Assembly: GCA_900469615.1 (NCBI GenBank)
Contig: UBYA01000001.1
Span: 310,001-374,000 of the forward strand
Reading direction: 5' to 3'
Source: Hyphomicrobiales bacterium
GTDB taxonomy: Bacteria; Pseudomonadota; Alphaproteobacteria; Rhizobiales; Rhizobiaceae
Length of the DNA: 64,000 nt
The position numbers and the translations under genes are program-made. Under the pieces are notes generated by a model. The model was not told where the DNA came from and did no database searches. It saw only the letters and a list, made by a program, of their open reading frames with translations. Shown in pieces: positions 46,102 to 54,915 of this stretch; within the stretch, counting starts at the first letter, position 1, and each line of letters starts with the position of its first letter.

Positions 46102-47145
46102 ATGACCATCAATCACGCAGTCTATGTACTCGAAAACCGCAAGATGACTTTCGGCGAAGCCAAGATGCCGGAAGTCGGTATCCACGACGTCCTGATCAAG
46201 ATGAAATACTGCGGCGTTTGCGGCTCCGACGTTCACTTCTACGAGCACGGCGAACCGGAGTTTCCCGATGTCTATCCGTTCATTCTCGGTCACGAGGGTG
46301 CCGGTGAAGTCATCGAGGCCGGGAGCGCGGTCAGGAACCTCAAGGTCGGCGACCGCGTCGCGATCGAACCCGGTATTCCGTGCCGCACCTGCGAATGGTG
46401 CTCGGGTGGCCGCTATAACCTCTGCCCGAATGTCGTCTTCCCGTCAGCGCCGCGCGAGCCCGGCATCCTGCGCGAATATGTCTGCCACCCGGCCGATCTG
46501 TGCTTCAAGCTGCCGGACAGCATGTCCTACGAGGAAGGCGCGCTGATCGAGCCGCTTGCAGTCGCAATGACCGCGACGCGTGAAGCCGGCGCTCGCATCG
46601 GCCAGTCTGCCGTCATTCTGGGTGGCGGTTGCATCGGTCTGGTGACGTTGCTTGCTCTTCGCGCGATGGGGCTTTCAAACATCACGGTGGTCGATCTCTT
46701 CGATATCCGGCTGAACAAGGCCAGGGAACTCGGCGCGCGCAACGTGGTCAACGCCCGCGAGACGGACCCGATCGCCGAGGTGATCCGTCTTCATGATGGC
46801 CTCGGGCCCGATCTGGTTTTCGAGACCGCGGGCAGCACCGTCGCGGCCTCGCAGACCATCAAGATGTGCAAGCGTGGCGGCACGATCATGATCGTCGGCA
46901 ATGTGACGGGTGAAACCAGGATCGATTTCCAGTTGATGACCAACAAGGAACTGACGATCAAGTCGAACTTCCGCTACCGCAACATCTATCCCACCACGAT
47001 CGACGCGGTCGCGTCCGGCAAGATCGATGTGAAAAGCATCATCTCCCGTTACTATACGCTGAGCGAAGCGCCGCAGGCTTTCGAGGATTGCATCAACGAG
47101 AAGTCGACGATGGTAAAGGCCGTCATCAAATTCGAAGGCGCGTGA
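46102..47145 (+). CDS. Zinc-dependent polyol dehydrogenase (sorbitol/xylitol type)
   Basis: The protein has 347 residues of the medium-chain dehydrogenase family. The catalytic zinc site includes Cys37 and GHEGAGEV (His64, Glu65); structural zinc cysteines are Cys94, 97, 100 and 108. The NAD site is GGGCIGLVTLL. It belongs with sorbitol/xylitol dehydrogenases that turn a polyol into a ketose. It follows the second SDR by 11 bases and should make the ketose for the PfkB kinase. Confidence 0.9.
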   Translation: MTINHAVYVLENRKMTFGEAKMPEVGIHDVLIKMKYCGVCGSDVHFYEHGEPEFPDVYPFILGHEGAGEVIEAGSAVRNLKVGDRVAIEPGIPCRTCEWCSGGRYNLCPNVVFPSAPREPGILREYVCHPADLCFKLPDSMSYEEGALIEPLAVAMTATREAGARIGQSAVILGGGCIGLVTLLALRAMGLSNITVVDLFDIRLNKARELGARNVVNARETDPIAEVIRLHDGLGPDLVFETAGSTVAASQTIKMCKRGGTIMIVGNVTGETRIDFQLMTNKELTIKSNFRYRNIYPTTIDAVASGKIDVKSIISRYYTLSEAPQAFEDCINEKSTMVKAVIKFEGA

Positions 47146-47199
47146 TCCCATTACCGGTCGTTCCTGCCCTTTGTCGGGAACGGCCCCAAGGAGCATGAA

Positions 47200-48153
47200 A
47201 TGACCGCACCAGACATTCTGTGCGCAGGAATGATTGTCGTGGACGTCATCGTCGACGGGCTGGAGGCAATGCCCCGTTCCGGCGAGACGGGCCGCGTTTC
47301 GAGCGTCACGCTGGCCTGCGGGGGTGACGCGATCAACGAAGCTTTCGCGCTTGCCAAGCTTGGGAACAATGTCGGCCTCATGGGGCTCATCGGGCAGGAC
47401 AGCCAGGGGCAATTCATCAAGGATCGCTGCGCCGATTACGGGGTCTCGACGGAAGGCCTCCATGCCGACGCTCAACGCTCGACCACAACCTCGATCGTTC
47501 TGCTCGACAAGTCCGGCGAACGCAGCTTCCTTTCCGAACGCAACGCGTCGATCGGAGCCTACGGGCCGGAACACGTCGATCTCGACATCATCCGTCCCGG
47601 TCTGAAGGTACTGTCCATCGGAAGTATCTTTACCTCGCAGCCCTTCGATACAAAGGCGCTCGCGCCGCTTCTGCGCAAGGCCAAGTCCGTCGGAGCGATC
47701 ACCGTCGCGGATATGGTGATGGACCAGCAGGGTTACGGCCTTGATGGCCTGGGGGAGGCCTGGCAATATCTCGACTACGTCGTTCCGAGCGAACTCGAAG
47801 CTCGGATTTTCACGGGCTCGACCGATCCCATATCCATTGCCGCGGAGTTCCGTAGGCGAGGTGTCGGGAACGTCATCCTCAAGCGCGGCTCGCAAGGCGT
47901 CGTTGGCTTCTCTGACGGAGAAGAGGTGGCTTGCCCGGCATTTGACGTTCCTGTCGTCGATACGACCGGGGCAGGCGACAATTTCGTCGGTGGGCTCGTT
48001 CATTGCCTCGTCCGAAATATGCCTCTGAGCGAAACGCTGCGTTTCGCATCGGCCGTCGCGGGTTTGTCGGTCCAGGCCGTTGGCGCTGGTGCCGGCCTGA
48101 AGGACCTCGCGCAGGTCGAGCGCTTTCTGGCGGATCAGCGCGTACGTGCGTGA
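47200..48153 (+). CDS. PfkB-family sugar kinase
   Basis: The protein has 317 residues. The first motif LACGGDAINEAFALAKLG is typical, and the closing motif VVDTTGAGDNFVGG (Asp260 as base) marks PfkB kinases such as ribokinase, fructokinase and 2-keto-3-deoxygluconate kinase. AGGAGC precedes the ATG. It probably phosphorylates the ketose made by the upstream dehydrogenases, which the class II aldolase at 34861 could then cleave. Substrate not determined. Confidence 0.9.
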   Translation: MTAPDILCAGMIVVDVIVDGLEAMPRSGETGRVSSVTLACGGDAINEAFALAKLGNNVGLMGLIGQDSQGQFIKDRCADYGVSTEGLHADAQRSTTTSIVLLDKSGERSFLSERNASIGAYGPEHVDLDIIRPGLKVLSIGSIFTSQPFDTKALAPLLRKAKSVGAITVADMVMDQQGYGLDGLGEAWQYLDYVVPSELEARIFTGSTDPISIAAEFRRRGVGNVILKRGSQGVVGFSDGEEVACPAFDVPVVDTTGAGDNFVGGLVHCLVRNMPLSETLRFASAVAGLSVQAVGAGAGLKDLAQVERFLADQRVRA

Positions 48154-48165
48154 GGTGGGAGAGGC

Positions 48166-48459
48166 CTGATCATCGGCATCGACATCGGCACGCAGAGCGT
48201 TCGCGCGCTGCTTGCCGATGCGGCGGGGCGTACTTTGGCATGCGCGCGCCGCCCTTGGGCTGACGGATGCCGCAAGGCGCGGCTCCATGGTCCGGGCGGT
48301 CTTCGAGGGCGTTGCGATGGAGGCTCGACGTGTTTCGGATGCGCTATTTGAACTCCCGGGCGTAGGCGAACCCCAGGATTTCCGGCTGATCGGCGGCGGT
48401 ACTCGCAACTCGCTCTTTCTGGACCACCGGAACGGATCGATATGGCCGACTACTTCTAA
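48166..48459 (+). pseudogene. Internally deleted FGGY sugar kinase remnant
   Basis: One frame starting at 48169 reads IIGIDIGTQSVRALLADAAGRTLA, shortened here: the ATP-binding N-terminus (GIDIGTQSVRALL) of an FGGY kinase. Another frame from about 48250 reads LTDAARRGSMVRAVFEGVAM and then FRLIGGGTRNSLF, which is the C-terminal part of the same family. Some 350 residues between them are missing and the frames differ, so the gene is a deletion scar. The start codon position is CTG rather than ATG. It directly follows the PfkB gene, as a xylulokinase-like enzyme of the same pathway might. Confidence 0.8.
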
Positions 48460-49625
48460 ATGCGGGTAGCAAGGCCCCGGTCGGCCAGGTTTCGAAGCAA
48501 AGCCCGCGTTCCGAATGTCCATTCAGGGCAGTCGTCGGTCCGGGCGACCCGGTTCGTCAAACGGCCAAGAAGCGGGGTGCCGATCTCGACGATATCGCCG
48601 ATTTCGTGCGTGAAGCCTTTGCCGACTCCGCGGCGGTCCTTTACGGGGGCGAACATCGTTCCCAGGAACAGCACGACGCCGTCGGGGTACTGATGGTTGC
48701 GGTTTCGGAGTTGAGCCACAAGGTCGGCCGGCTTGCGGCTGATCGCCTCCATGGCGCTTTCGCCGGTCATCTCGAAACCGTCTTCGCCTGTGACGCGCAG
48801 CGTCACGCGAACCTTGCCGAGTTCCTCAAGATTGAAGGAGCCATGGAACAGGCGGATAAACGGTCCGATCGAACAGGAGGCATTATTATCCTTGGCCTTT
48901 CCGAGGAGGAGGGCAGATCGCCCTTCCACATCCCGCAAGTTCACGTCGTTCCCGAGCGTTGCACCGAGAATCCGGCCGTCCGAGCGTACCGCGAGCACGA
49001 CCTCGGGCTCCGGATTGTTCCATTCGGAGATCGGATGAATGCCGACGTCGTCACCACAGCCGACCGAGGACATCGGCTGTGCCTTGGTGAAGATTTCTGC
49101 GTCAGGACCGATGCCCACCTCAAGATATTGAGACCACATGCCCATGCTCTGCAGAAGGTCTTTGACCTGTCGGGCCTTTTCCGACCCGGCAACCACGCCC
49201 CGCAGGCTGTCTCCGATCACCGGCGCGAGACGATCGCGGACTTCCTGGGCCCGGCCGCTGTCGCCTTTTGCCTGTTCCTCGATCACGCGCTCGAGCATGC
49301 TGTCCGCGAATGTTACGCCGGCCGCCTTGACCGCCTGGAGATCAATCGGGGCTAGAAGGCGACCGCCACTGCCTGCGAGAATGTCGTCCAGGCTTCCCAA
49401 GTCCGGAAGCGATGAAGCGGATGCCAGTTTCTGTGCGATGCCGTCGATCTCAAGCAGCCCGGAGACGGTGACCGCAACCTCGGTTAGGTCGAGAAGACGT
49501 CCCTCGCGCACGAGCACCGGGCAAGGACCACCTGCCTCGTCGGACCAGATCCGGCCGACGAGGATCGCCGAGGCGGCATCTTGGGGAAGCACGTCCGGGG
49601 ACGTCAGCACATTCTTCGAGCTCAT
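48456..49625 (-). CDS. xylX: 2-keto-3-deoxy-D-xylonate (pentonate) dehydratase, XylX-like FAH-fold protein
   Basis: The protein has 389 residues and closely resembles Caulobacter XylX, an FAH-superfamily enzyme. Diagnostic stretches include LKAAGVTFADSMLERVIEE (here LQAVKAAGVTFADS), SQYLEVGIGPDAEIF, WNNPEPEVVL, NDVNLRDVEGRSALL and KDNNAS. XylX dehydrates 2-keto-3-deoxy-D-xylonate to 2-oxoglutarate semialdehyde in the oxidative D-xylose pathway. An aldehyde dehydrogenase (36944) could complete this to 2-oxoglutarate. It is divergent from a UxaA-like gene with a long inverted repeat between. The xylose-specific substrate is not proven; D-arabinonate is a known alternative. Confidence 0.88.
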   Translation of the reverse strand: MSSKNVLTSPDVLPQDAASAILVGRIWSDEAGGPCPVLVREGRLLDLTEVAVTVSGLLEIDGIAQKLASASSLPDLGSLDDILAGSGGRLLAPIDLQAVKAAGVTFADSMLERVIEEQAKGDSGRAQEVRDRLAPVIGDSLRGVVAGSEKARQVKDLLQSMGMWSQYLEVGIGPDAEIFTKAQPMSSVGCGDDVGIHPISEWNNPEPEVVLAVRSDGRILGATLGNDVNLRDVEGRSALLLGKAKDNNASCSIGPFIRLFHGSFNLEELGKVRVTLRVTGEDGFEMTGESAMEAISRKPADLVAQLRNRNHQYPDGVVLFLGTMFAPVKDRRGVGKGFTHEIGDIVEIGTPLLGRLTNRVARTDDCPEWTFGTRALLRNLADRGLATRI

Positions 49626-49697
49626 GATTTCTCCTCAACGGTGCAGGGCTTTTGCGCATGCCGACCCGCGGGCCGGTACTTGCGACCCGAAAACCTC

Positions 49698-49754
49698 TTG
49701 ACATTACCCTGGTCCAAAGCTTTCTGTTGTTTGCACGCAATATACAGAAAGCTT
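49698..49754. promoter_or_regulatory. Divergent control region with an 11-base inverted repeat
   Basis: Arms AAGCTTTCTGT (49717-49727) and ACAGAAAGCTT (49744-49754) are perfect reverse complements 16 bases apart. A TTGACA (49698-49703) lies just upstream. The right arm ends four bases before the UxaA-like start codon. It is likely the operator of a regulator not encoded in the window or of the LacI/GntR proteins nearby. Both the xylX-like and uxaA-like genes would be affected. Confidence 0.55.
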
Positions 49755-49758
49755 ATCC

Positions 49759-51294
49759 ATGTCCATAGATTCGAGCGCCGCAGCAATTCTTCTCAACTCC
49801 GCCGACGACGTCGCAGTCGCTCGCCGGCGGATCGCTGCCGGAGAGACCACCGGTGTTTCGGGCGTCGTTGCCAATCAGCTGGTGCCGCGGGGGCATAAGG
49901 TCGCGCTCCGCGAAATGTCTGCGGGATCGGAGCTTCGGAAGTTCGGGCAGGTAATTGGCGTTGCAACGCAGACCATCCGGCCTGGAGATCATGTTCATCT
50001 TCATAACCTCGCAATGTCCGAGGGACATGCCGCTCACCAGTTTTCCACGGAGATTGAAGAGAAGGGGATGGTCGCTCCGGCCGATCGCCGCACCTTCATG
50101 GGGTATGACAGAGGAGCCGGCGGCGTCGGAACGCGAAACTACATCGGCATCCTGACGACCGTGAACTGTTCGGCGACGGTTTCCCGCTACATCGCGGATC
50201 ATTTCAACCGGATGGGCGGTCTGGAAGGCTTCAGCAACGTCGACGGCGTGGTGGCACTGACACATGGTCTCGGCTGTGCCATCAGCAACAAGTCGGAAGG
50301 CTATAAATATCTGACGCGAGTCATCCAGGGATATGCACGTCATCCGAATTTTGGCGGCATCTTGATGATCGGGCTGGGCTGCGAGACAAACCAGATTCAG
50401 CCAATCCTCGAACACTATAAGCTGGAAGAAGGGCAACGCTTCAGGACGCTCACGATCCAGCAGCTGGGCGGCACGCGAAAAACGATCGAAGCCGCCTGTG
50501 ACATGATCCGCGAAATGCTGCCGTCCGTGAACGAGGCCGTGCGCACACCCCAGCCCTTGTCGAAGCTCAAGGTCGCGCTCGAATGCGGCGGGTCCGATGG
50601 TTATTCCGGCATCACGGCCAACCCGGCTCTCGGTCACGCATCGGACCTGATCGTCCGCCATGGCGGTACGACCTGTCTTGCCGAGACACCGGAAATCTAC
50701 GGCGCGGAGCATTTGCTGACCCGTCGCGCCGTGCGGCCGGATATCGCCCAGAAGCTGATGGATCGGATTGACTGGTGGCGGGACTACACCGCCCGCAATG
50801 GCGCTGAACTGAATAATAATCCGAGCTATGGAAACAAGCAGGGCGGATTGACCACGATCCTGGAGAAATCCCTCGGCGCGGTGGCAAAGGGGGGCTCGAT
50901 GCCGCTCAAGGCCGTCTACGAGTACGCCGAGATCATCGACGAAACGGGGTTCGTGTTCATGGACACACCCGGCTACGATCCTGTCGCAGTAACGGGTCAG
51001 GTCGCGGGCGGATGCAATGTCGTTTGCTTCACGACCGGCCGTGGTTCCGTGTCGGGATGGAAGCCGGCACCGACGATCAAGATCGCGACGAACACCGAAA
51101 TGTACGAGCACATGAGCGAGGACATGGACGTAGACACGGGAGGTATCGCGACCGGTGTTGAGACGATCGAAGCCGCGGGCGAAAAGCTGTTCGAGCAAAT
51201 ACTTGCTGTCGCCTCGGGACAGAAGACGGTCAGCGAAGTCTACGACTACGGCGACAACGAATTCGTTCCATGGCAGGTCGGTGCGATTACCTGA
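49759..51294 (+). CDS. Altronate/galactarate-dehydratase-family protein, UxaA-like
   Basis: The protein has 511 residues: an N-terminal SAF domain (about 15-90) and the UxaA/GarD catalytic domain (from about 115: MGYDRGAGGVGTRNYIGIL, VALTHGLGCAI, GGSDGYSGITANPALG, CNVVCFTTGRGSV). These iron-dependent enzymes dehydrate sugar acids such as D-altronate or D-galactarate to 2-keto-3-deoxy acids. Divergent pairing with the xylX-like gene suggests a second sugar-acid pathway branch. There is no clear ribosome binding site, and the operator arm overlaps that position. Substrate unknown. Confidence 0.87.
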   Translation: MSIDSSAAAILLNSADDVAVARRRIAAGETTGVSGVVANQLVPRGHKVALREMSAGSELRKFGQVIGVATQTIRPGDHVHLHNLAMSEGHAAHQFSTEIEEKGMVAPADRRTFMGYDRGAGGVGTRNYIGILTTVNCSATVSRYIADHFNRMGGLEGFSNVDGVVALTHGLGCAISNKSEGYKYLTRVIQGYARHPNFGGILMIGLGCETNQIQPILEHYKLEEGQRFRTLTIQQLGGTRKTIEAACDMIREMLPSVNEAVRTPQPLSKLKVALECGGSDGYSGITANPALGHASDLIVRHGGTTCLAETPEIYGAEHLLTRRAVRPDIAQKLMDRIDWWRDYTARNGAELNNNPSYGNKQGGLTTILEKSLGAVAKGGSMPLKAVYEYAEIIDETGFVFMDTPGYDPVAVTGQVAGGCNVVCFTTGRGSVSGWKPAPTIKIATNTEMYEHMSEDMDVDTGGIATGVETIEAAGEKLFEQILAVASGQKTVSEVYDYGDNEFVPWQVGAIT

Positions 51295-51645
51295 TTGAGG
51301 GCGATCGTATCGCTCCGTGCGCGTTCTGACGGCCGACCGCTCCGGCGGTGGGACAGCGGCGAGATGGTCAAGCAGGCTGCAATTCCGCTGATGAGTAAAA
51401 CGGGAAAGCGACGAATCCTGCCAGACCATACTGACCGCGCTGGATATTGAGTATCGACGAATGCATGGCGCCGCCGTTATTCAGGAAATAGGTCCGGGCG
51501 ACGGGCGCAGCCGTGACAAACGCTCCTGCTGGTCAGGACCAACCGCTTGACTCCGACCAGAGCCTTTCCGCTTCTCTTTGAATCGCGAAAACGCTCTGTG
51601 CTTTTGTCTTCATGCAACTCCGGACGGAAAACCGCTGGAATTGCT
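51295..51645. other. Stretch without a recognisable gene
   Basis: About 350 bases after the UxaA-like gene and before the minus-strand operon end. I see no gene, repeat or clear terminator here. Confidence 0.5.
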
Positions 51646-52830
51646 TTAAGGGCGCTCCTTGCGAAGGCTGGACGCCTGCTCGGGAGTGAGGGCCTCGGGT
51701 CGATCAGCCCGATGGGAAATAGGGACCTCTCGCCGCAGGTCGGCCGATTGAAGAATTCCGAGCATGACCGCGAGCGTATGAAGCGAGAATTCGCCCGAGC
51801 AGCGGTGCGGACGATTGTTCGCAATGGCGTTTGCCATTTCCGCCAGGCCTAGGGAGCGGTAGTTGGCGATCGTCGGATGGCCGAACGGGTAGTTGATCGC
51901 GCCGAATGGAAGCTTGGTCGTGCCGATCGGATTCCAATCCGGCCTTTGACCGGCTGCGGCAACAGCGTCGGCGTCGTGGGTGTTGAGGGGCAGGGTGGTA
52001 TCGGAGAGTTCGACGTCGCCGCCAAACGTATCGGGATCGGGAACGCGGAGAGACGCCTTCGTTCCGTGCAGCTCGATCGGGCGCATTCCGTTTCGCCAGA
52101 TATCCCAGCTCGCGATGAAGGTAATGATCGCGCCGCTCTCGAATTTCAGGATGGCGTTGATCGTCGTGAATGTCTCGACCTTGAATGTCTTGCCCTTGTT
52201 CGGGCCTTCAGCCCCGTAGCGGCGTTCGGCCGGACTGATCTGGCCGATCGCGTATACCGAGGCGACCGGACCGAGGAGGTTGCACAGAGACGAAACGTAA
52301 TATGGGCCAATGTCCAGGACGGGGCCACCGCCGGCTTGATAGAAGAACGCCGGGTTGGGGTGCCAGTGTTCCATTCCCTTCGACATGATCGCCGCAACGC
52401 CGGTAAGAACCCGTCCGGCTGAGCCCTCGTCGACGATCTTTCGCGCGGTCTGCTGTCCCGCGCCAAGAATGGTGTCGGGCGCGCAACCGATGCGCAGGCT
52501 TTTTGCTGCCGCGCGCCGGACCAGATCGATCCCGTCTTCGAGAGAGGTTGCCAGCGGCTTTTCGACGTAGACGTGCTTGCCCGCGTCGAGCACCGCGCGA
52601 CTGATTTCGGCGTGAGAGCTGGGGATCGTCAGGTTGAGGACGATATCAATATCCTCCGACGCCAGCAGCTTATCGACGGACCTTTCTTCGATCCCGAATT
52701 TTCCGGCGATGCGCCCGGACGCCTCCGGCAGGATGTCAGCGCAAGCGACGATGTCGATGTCACGGAAGAGCTTGCTGTTGGCGGCGTAAATATCGGAAAT
52801 GTTGCCGCAGCCGATGATACCAACTCTCAT
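51646..52830 (-). CDS. Gfo/Idh/MocA-family NAD(P)-dependent oxidoreductase
   Basis: The protein has 394 residues. The NAD-binding fold RVGIIGCGNISDIYAA is at the start, and VEKPLA is the family EKP motif. A C-terminal substrate domain (from about 130) includes GPVLDIGPYYV. These enzymes oxidise sugars or inositols, as with IdhA and GFOR. In this operon it follows a sugar isomerase/epimerase and a ribose-type importer. ATG at 52830 follows GAGGA; longer in-frame starts at 52842 and 52926 have no binding site. Confidence 0.9.
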   Translation of the reverse strand: MRVGIIGCGNISDIYAANSKLFRDIDIVACADILPEASGRIAGKFGIEERSVDKLLASEDIDIVLNLTIPSSHAEISRAVLDAGKHVYVEKPLATSLEDGIDLVRRAAAKSLRIGCAPDTILGAGQQTARKIVDEGSAGRVLTGVAAIMSKGMEHWHPNPAFFYQAGGGPVLDIGPYYVSSLCNLLGPVASVYAIGQISPAERRYGAEGPNKGKTFKVETFTTINAILKFESGAIITFIASWDIWRNGMRPIELHGTKASLRVPDPDTFGGDVELSDTTLPLNTHDADAVAAAGQRPDWNPIGTTKLPFGAINYPFGHPTIANYRSLGLAEMANAIANNRPHRCSGEFSLHTLAVMLGILQSADLRREVPISHRADRPEALTPEQASSLRKERP

Positions 52831-52882
52831 TGGAGTCCTCATTGAAAATGCAGTGGAATGCGAACGGGAGTGAGCCCAGATG

Positions 52883-53734
52883 TTATCGTGACCTGAGATA
52901 GCCGGACGGAGCGGCACTTCTGACAAATGCCAGACGATCGGCGGCCTGCCCGGGCTTCAGCGCGTGCAGAATGATCGATCCCTGATAGCCGCTCTCCTGC
53001 ATCTTTTTCAGGTAGTAGGGATAATCCAGCTTGCCGAGGCCTGCCGGCACATGCCCGGCTTCGCCATCCCTGTCGAGGTCCTTGGCGTGGGCGAGGACGA
53101 TGTCGGCACCGAGAAGCTCGAACGCTTCGTCGAGTTTCTCGCGCATTCGCGGCAACTCGCCCTTCCGGAAGATGTTGGCTCCGTCCATGATGATCTTCAG
53201 GTTCGGCGAGCCAACCTCGTCCAGCAGCCGGCGCGCCTTGCGGACGGTGTTGATGCAGTTGCCGACTTCCGTTTCGACGCCGAGGACAATGCCGTGGGCT
53301 TCGGCTGTCTTGACGGCCTGCCTGGTGGTTGCAAGGAGGTCGTGCCACGCTTCGGCGCTATCGCTGTCCTCGTGCCTCTTCCACATGTCTTCCGGATCGC
53401 GCGATCCCGTGCAGAGCGTGACGACCTTCGTTCCGAGCTTGGGCGCCAGCGCGATCAGCCGATCGAGACCTTTCGCTCCTTCGGCGCGCTTGGCCGCATC
53501 GGGGTCGATCATGTTGTATGTGCCCGACAAGGCCGAAAGCTCGAGACGGTTCGCGGCGAAGCCATCCTTGATAGCCGCAATCTGCCTCTCGGTAAGGTTT
53601 TCCGGAAACGTGTTGCCGACGGCGTTGACAAGGTCGAACTGAACACCTGTTGCGCCGGCCGCTGCCATGGCCTTCAGGTTGGCTTCCAGGGTAGGGGACG
53701 GGAATTCGGGGGAAAGTAGGCCAAGTGTCGCCAT
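52883..53734 (-). CDS. Sugar phosphate isomerase/epimerase (AP_endonuclease_2 TIM barrel)
   Basis: The protein has 283 residues of the xylose-isomerase-like TIM barrel family (IolE/IolI-type). Metal ligand regions include LGVETEVGNC, IMDGANIF and VLAHAKDLD. Such enzymes rearrange sugars or inositol derivatives. It lies between the ribose-type importer and the Gfo/Idh gene, so it acts on the imported sugar or its oxidised form. Start uncertain: ATG at 53734 is preferred over the in-frame TTG at 53746. Confidence 0.88.
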   Translation of the reverse strand: MATLGLLSPEFPSPTLEANLKAMAAAGATGVQFDLVNAVGNTFPENLTERQIAAIKDGFAANRLELSALSGTYNMIDPDAAKRAEGAKGLDRLIALAPKLGTKVVTLCTGSRDPEDMWKRHEDSDSAEAWHDLLATTRQAVKTAEAHGIVLGVETEVGNCINTVRKARRLLDEVGSPNLKIIMDGANIFRKGELPRMREKLDEAFELLGADIVLAHAKDLDRDGEAGHVPAGLGKLDYPYYLKKMQESGYQGSIILHALKPGQAADRLAFVRSAAPSGYLRSR

Positions 53735-53772
53735 GGTCGCATCCAATGCTCTTGAAAGACTTGGGTTGGGAA

Positions 53773-53794
53773 GTCACGGCCAACTGGCCGTGAC
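53773..53794. terminator. Hairpin after the binding-protein gene (minus-strand operon)
   Basis: A nine-base-pair stem, GTCACGGCC (53773-53781) and GGCCGTGAC (53786-53794), with a four-base loop, lies between the binding-protein stop and the isomerase start. In binding-protein operons such hairpins often give more binding protein than downstream enzymes. No T-run. Confidence 0.5.
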
Positions 53795-53834
53795 CTTTGG
53801 CGAGCCGCTGCCAAGAGGGCAGGGCAGGGAGGAA

Positions 53835-54839
53835 TTATTTGCCGCAGGTGTCTGCCTGCTCCGGAGTGCAGGTCACGAAGCCCGTATCGATCGACGGCGG
53901 AATCGTCTTGCCGGCCTTGATGTCGTGAAGCGCCATCAGCGCCTTGTACCCGATCTGATAGGGGTTCTGGCCGACGTTGAAGCTACTCAGGCCAGCCTTC
54001 AGCAACGGCATCTGCGGCGGCTCGGCATCGCCGAACGAGATGACGAACTCGTGGGCGTCGATACGCTCCTTGACCCGATTCATCGCCCGCTTATAGGCGT
54101 CCGGTGCATATTGCGCCCAACCACCGACCGCGATCAGCGCGTCGAGATCGGGGTGCGCGATGACGAGGTCATTGAGCTGCTGGGCCGCCAACGTGATGTC
54201 ATCGTTGTTGTACAGCGGGCATCCCGACGGTTCGGTCCAGCCGTTCTGGCCATCGAGCTTGGCGACCGGCTTGGACCGGTCGGAACCCGCCAGCGTATCA
54301 CGCACGCCCTGAACGCGGGTATCGAGATTGATCGACCCGGGGGTTCCCGACTGAATGCAGACGGTGCCGCCCTTGGGCTTCGTCTCGATGACCTTCTTGG
54401 CCAGCGTGACGCCGAAATTATAGTTGTCCGTGCCGACGAACGAGGTGCGGAGATCCTGGTTGTCTTCGGGAAGATCGCTGTCGAACGTGATGACTGGAAT
54501 GCCCGAATCCTTGGCCTTCTTAATGAAGCGGGCCACGGATTTGGGGTTCTTCGGTGCGATGGCAATGCCATCGAGGCCCCGCGTCACCATGTCGTTCAGC
54601 GTCTGGATTTGGGCTCCTTCGTCATTGCTCGTCGGGCCGACGAACAGGCAGGTGACGCCGATCTCCTTGGCGGCGGCTTCGCAGCCATCCTTCATTTTCG
54701 CGCCGAAGGGGTCGATCAGTCCCTTGGGAATGAGTGCGTAGGTCTCCGCAGCCGCGGCACCCGACGGCAACGCCGCCGCCATTCCTCCCAGTACCGCCAA
54801 TGCTGCCAATGCCTGCTTAGTCTTGTGCTTCGAAGTCAC
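53835..54839 (-). CDS. Ribose/fructose-type ABC importer, substrate-binding protein
   Basis: The protein has 334 residues with a signal peptide (about 1-30, GGMAAALPSGAAAAETYAL). After the signal it shows the type-I sugar-binding fold (IPKGLIDPFGAKMKDG, ITFDSDLP, SGTPGSINLDTRVQGV). Two cysteines near the C-terminus (CTPEQADTCGK) could form a disulfide. GTG start at 54839 follows AGGAGG. Middle gene of an ATPase-permease-binding protein unit of the ribose/fructose (Rbs/Frc) class. Confidence 0.9.
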   Translation of the reverse strand: MTSKHKTKQALAALAVLGGMAAALPSGAAAAETYALIPKGLIDPFGAKMKDGCEAAAKEIGVTCLFVGPTSNDEGAQIQTLNDMVTRGLDGIAIAPKNPKSVARFIKKAKDSGIPVITFDSDLPEDNQDLRTSFVGTDNYNFGVTLAKKVIETKPKGGTVCIQSGTPGSINLDTRVQGVRDTLAGSDRSKPVAKLDGQNGWTEPSGCPLYNNDDITLAAQQLNDLVIAHPDLDALIAVGGWAQYAPDAYKRAMNRVKERIDAHEFVISFGDAEPPQMPLLKAGLSSFNVGQNPYQIGYKALMALHDIKAGKTIPPSIDTGFVTCTPEQADTCGK

Positions 54840-54915
54840 GTTGATGTCCTCCTCGACAATCTCAGTGTGGTTTGGTTTCGCGCAATTTCCCCGATGATCA
54901 CCGTCGAGCGGTGGC

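Noticed and set aside
46675..48522. 615-codon open frame on the minus strand
   Set aside because: It is antisense to the zinc dehydrogenase and PfkB kinase and has no family pattern or ribosome binding site.
49753..51429. 558-codon open frame on the minus strand
   Set aside because: It is the reverse shadow of the uxaA-like gene; codon pattern and motifs support the plus strand.
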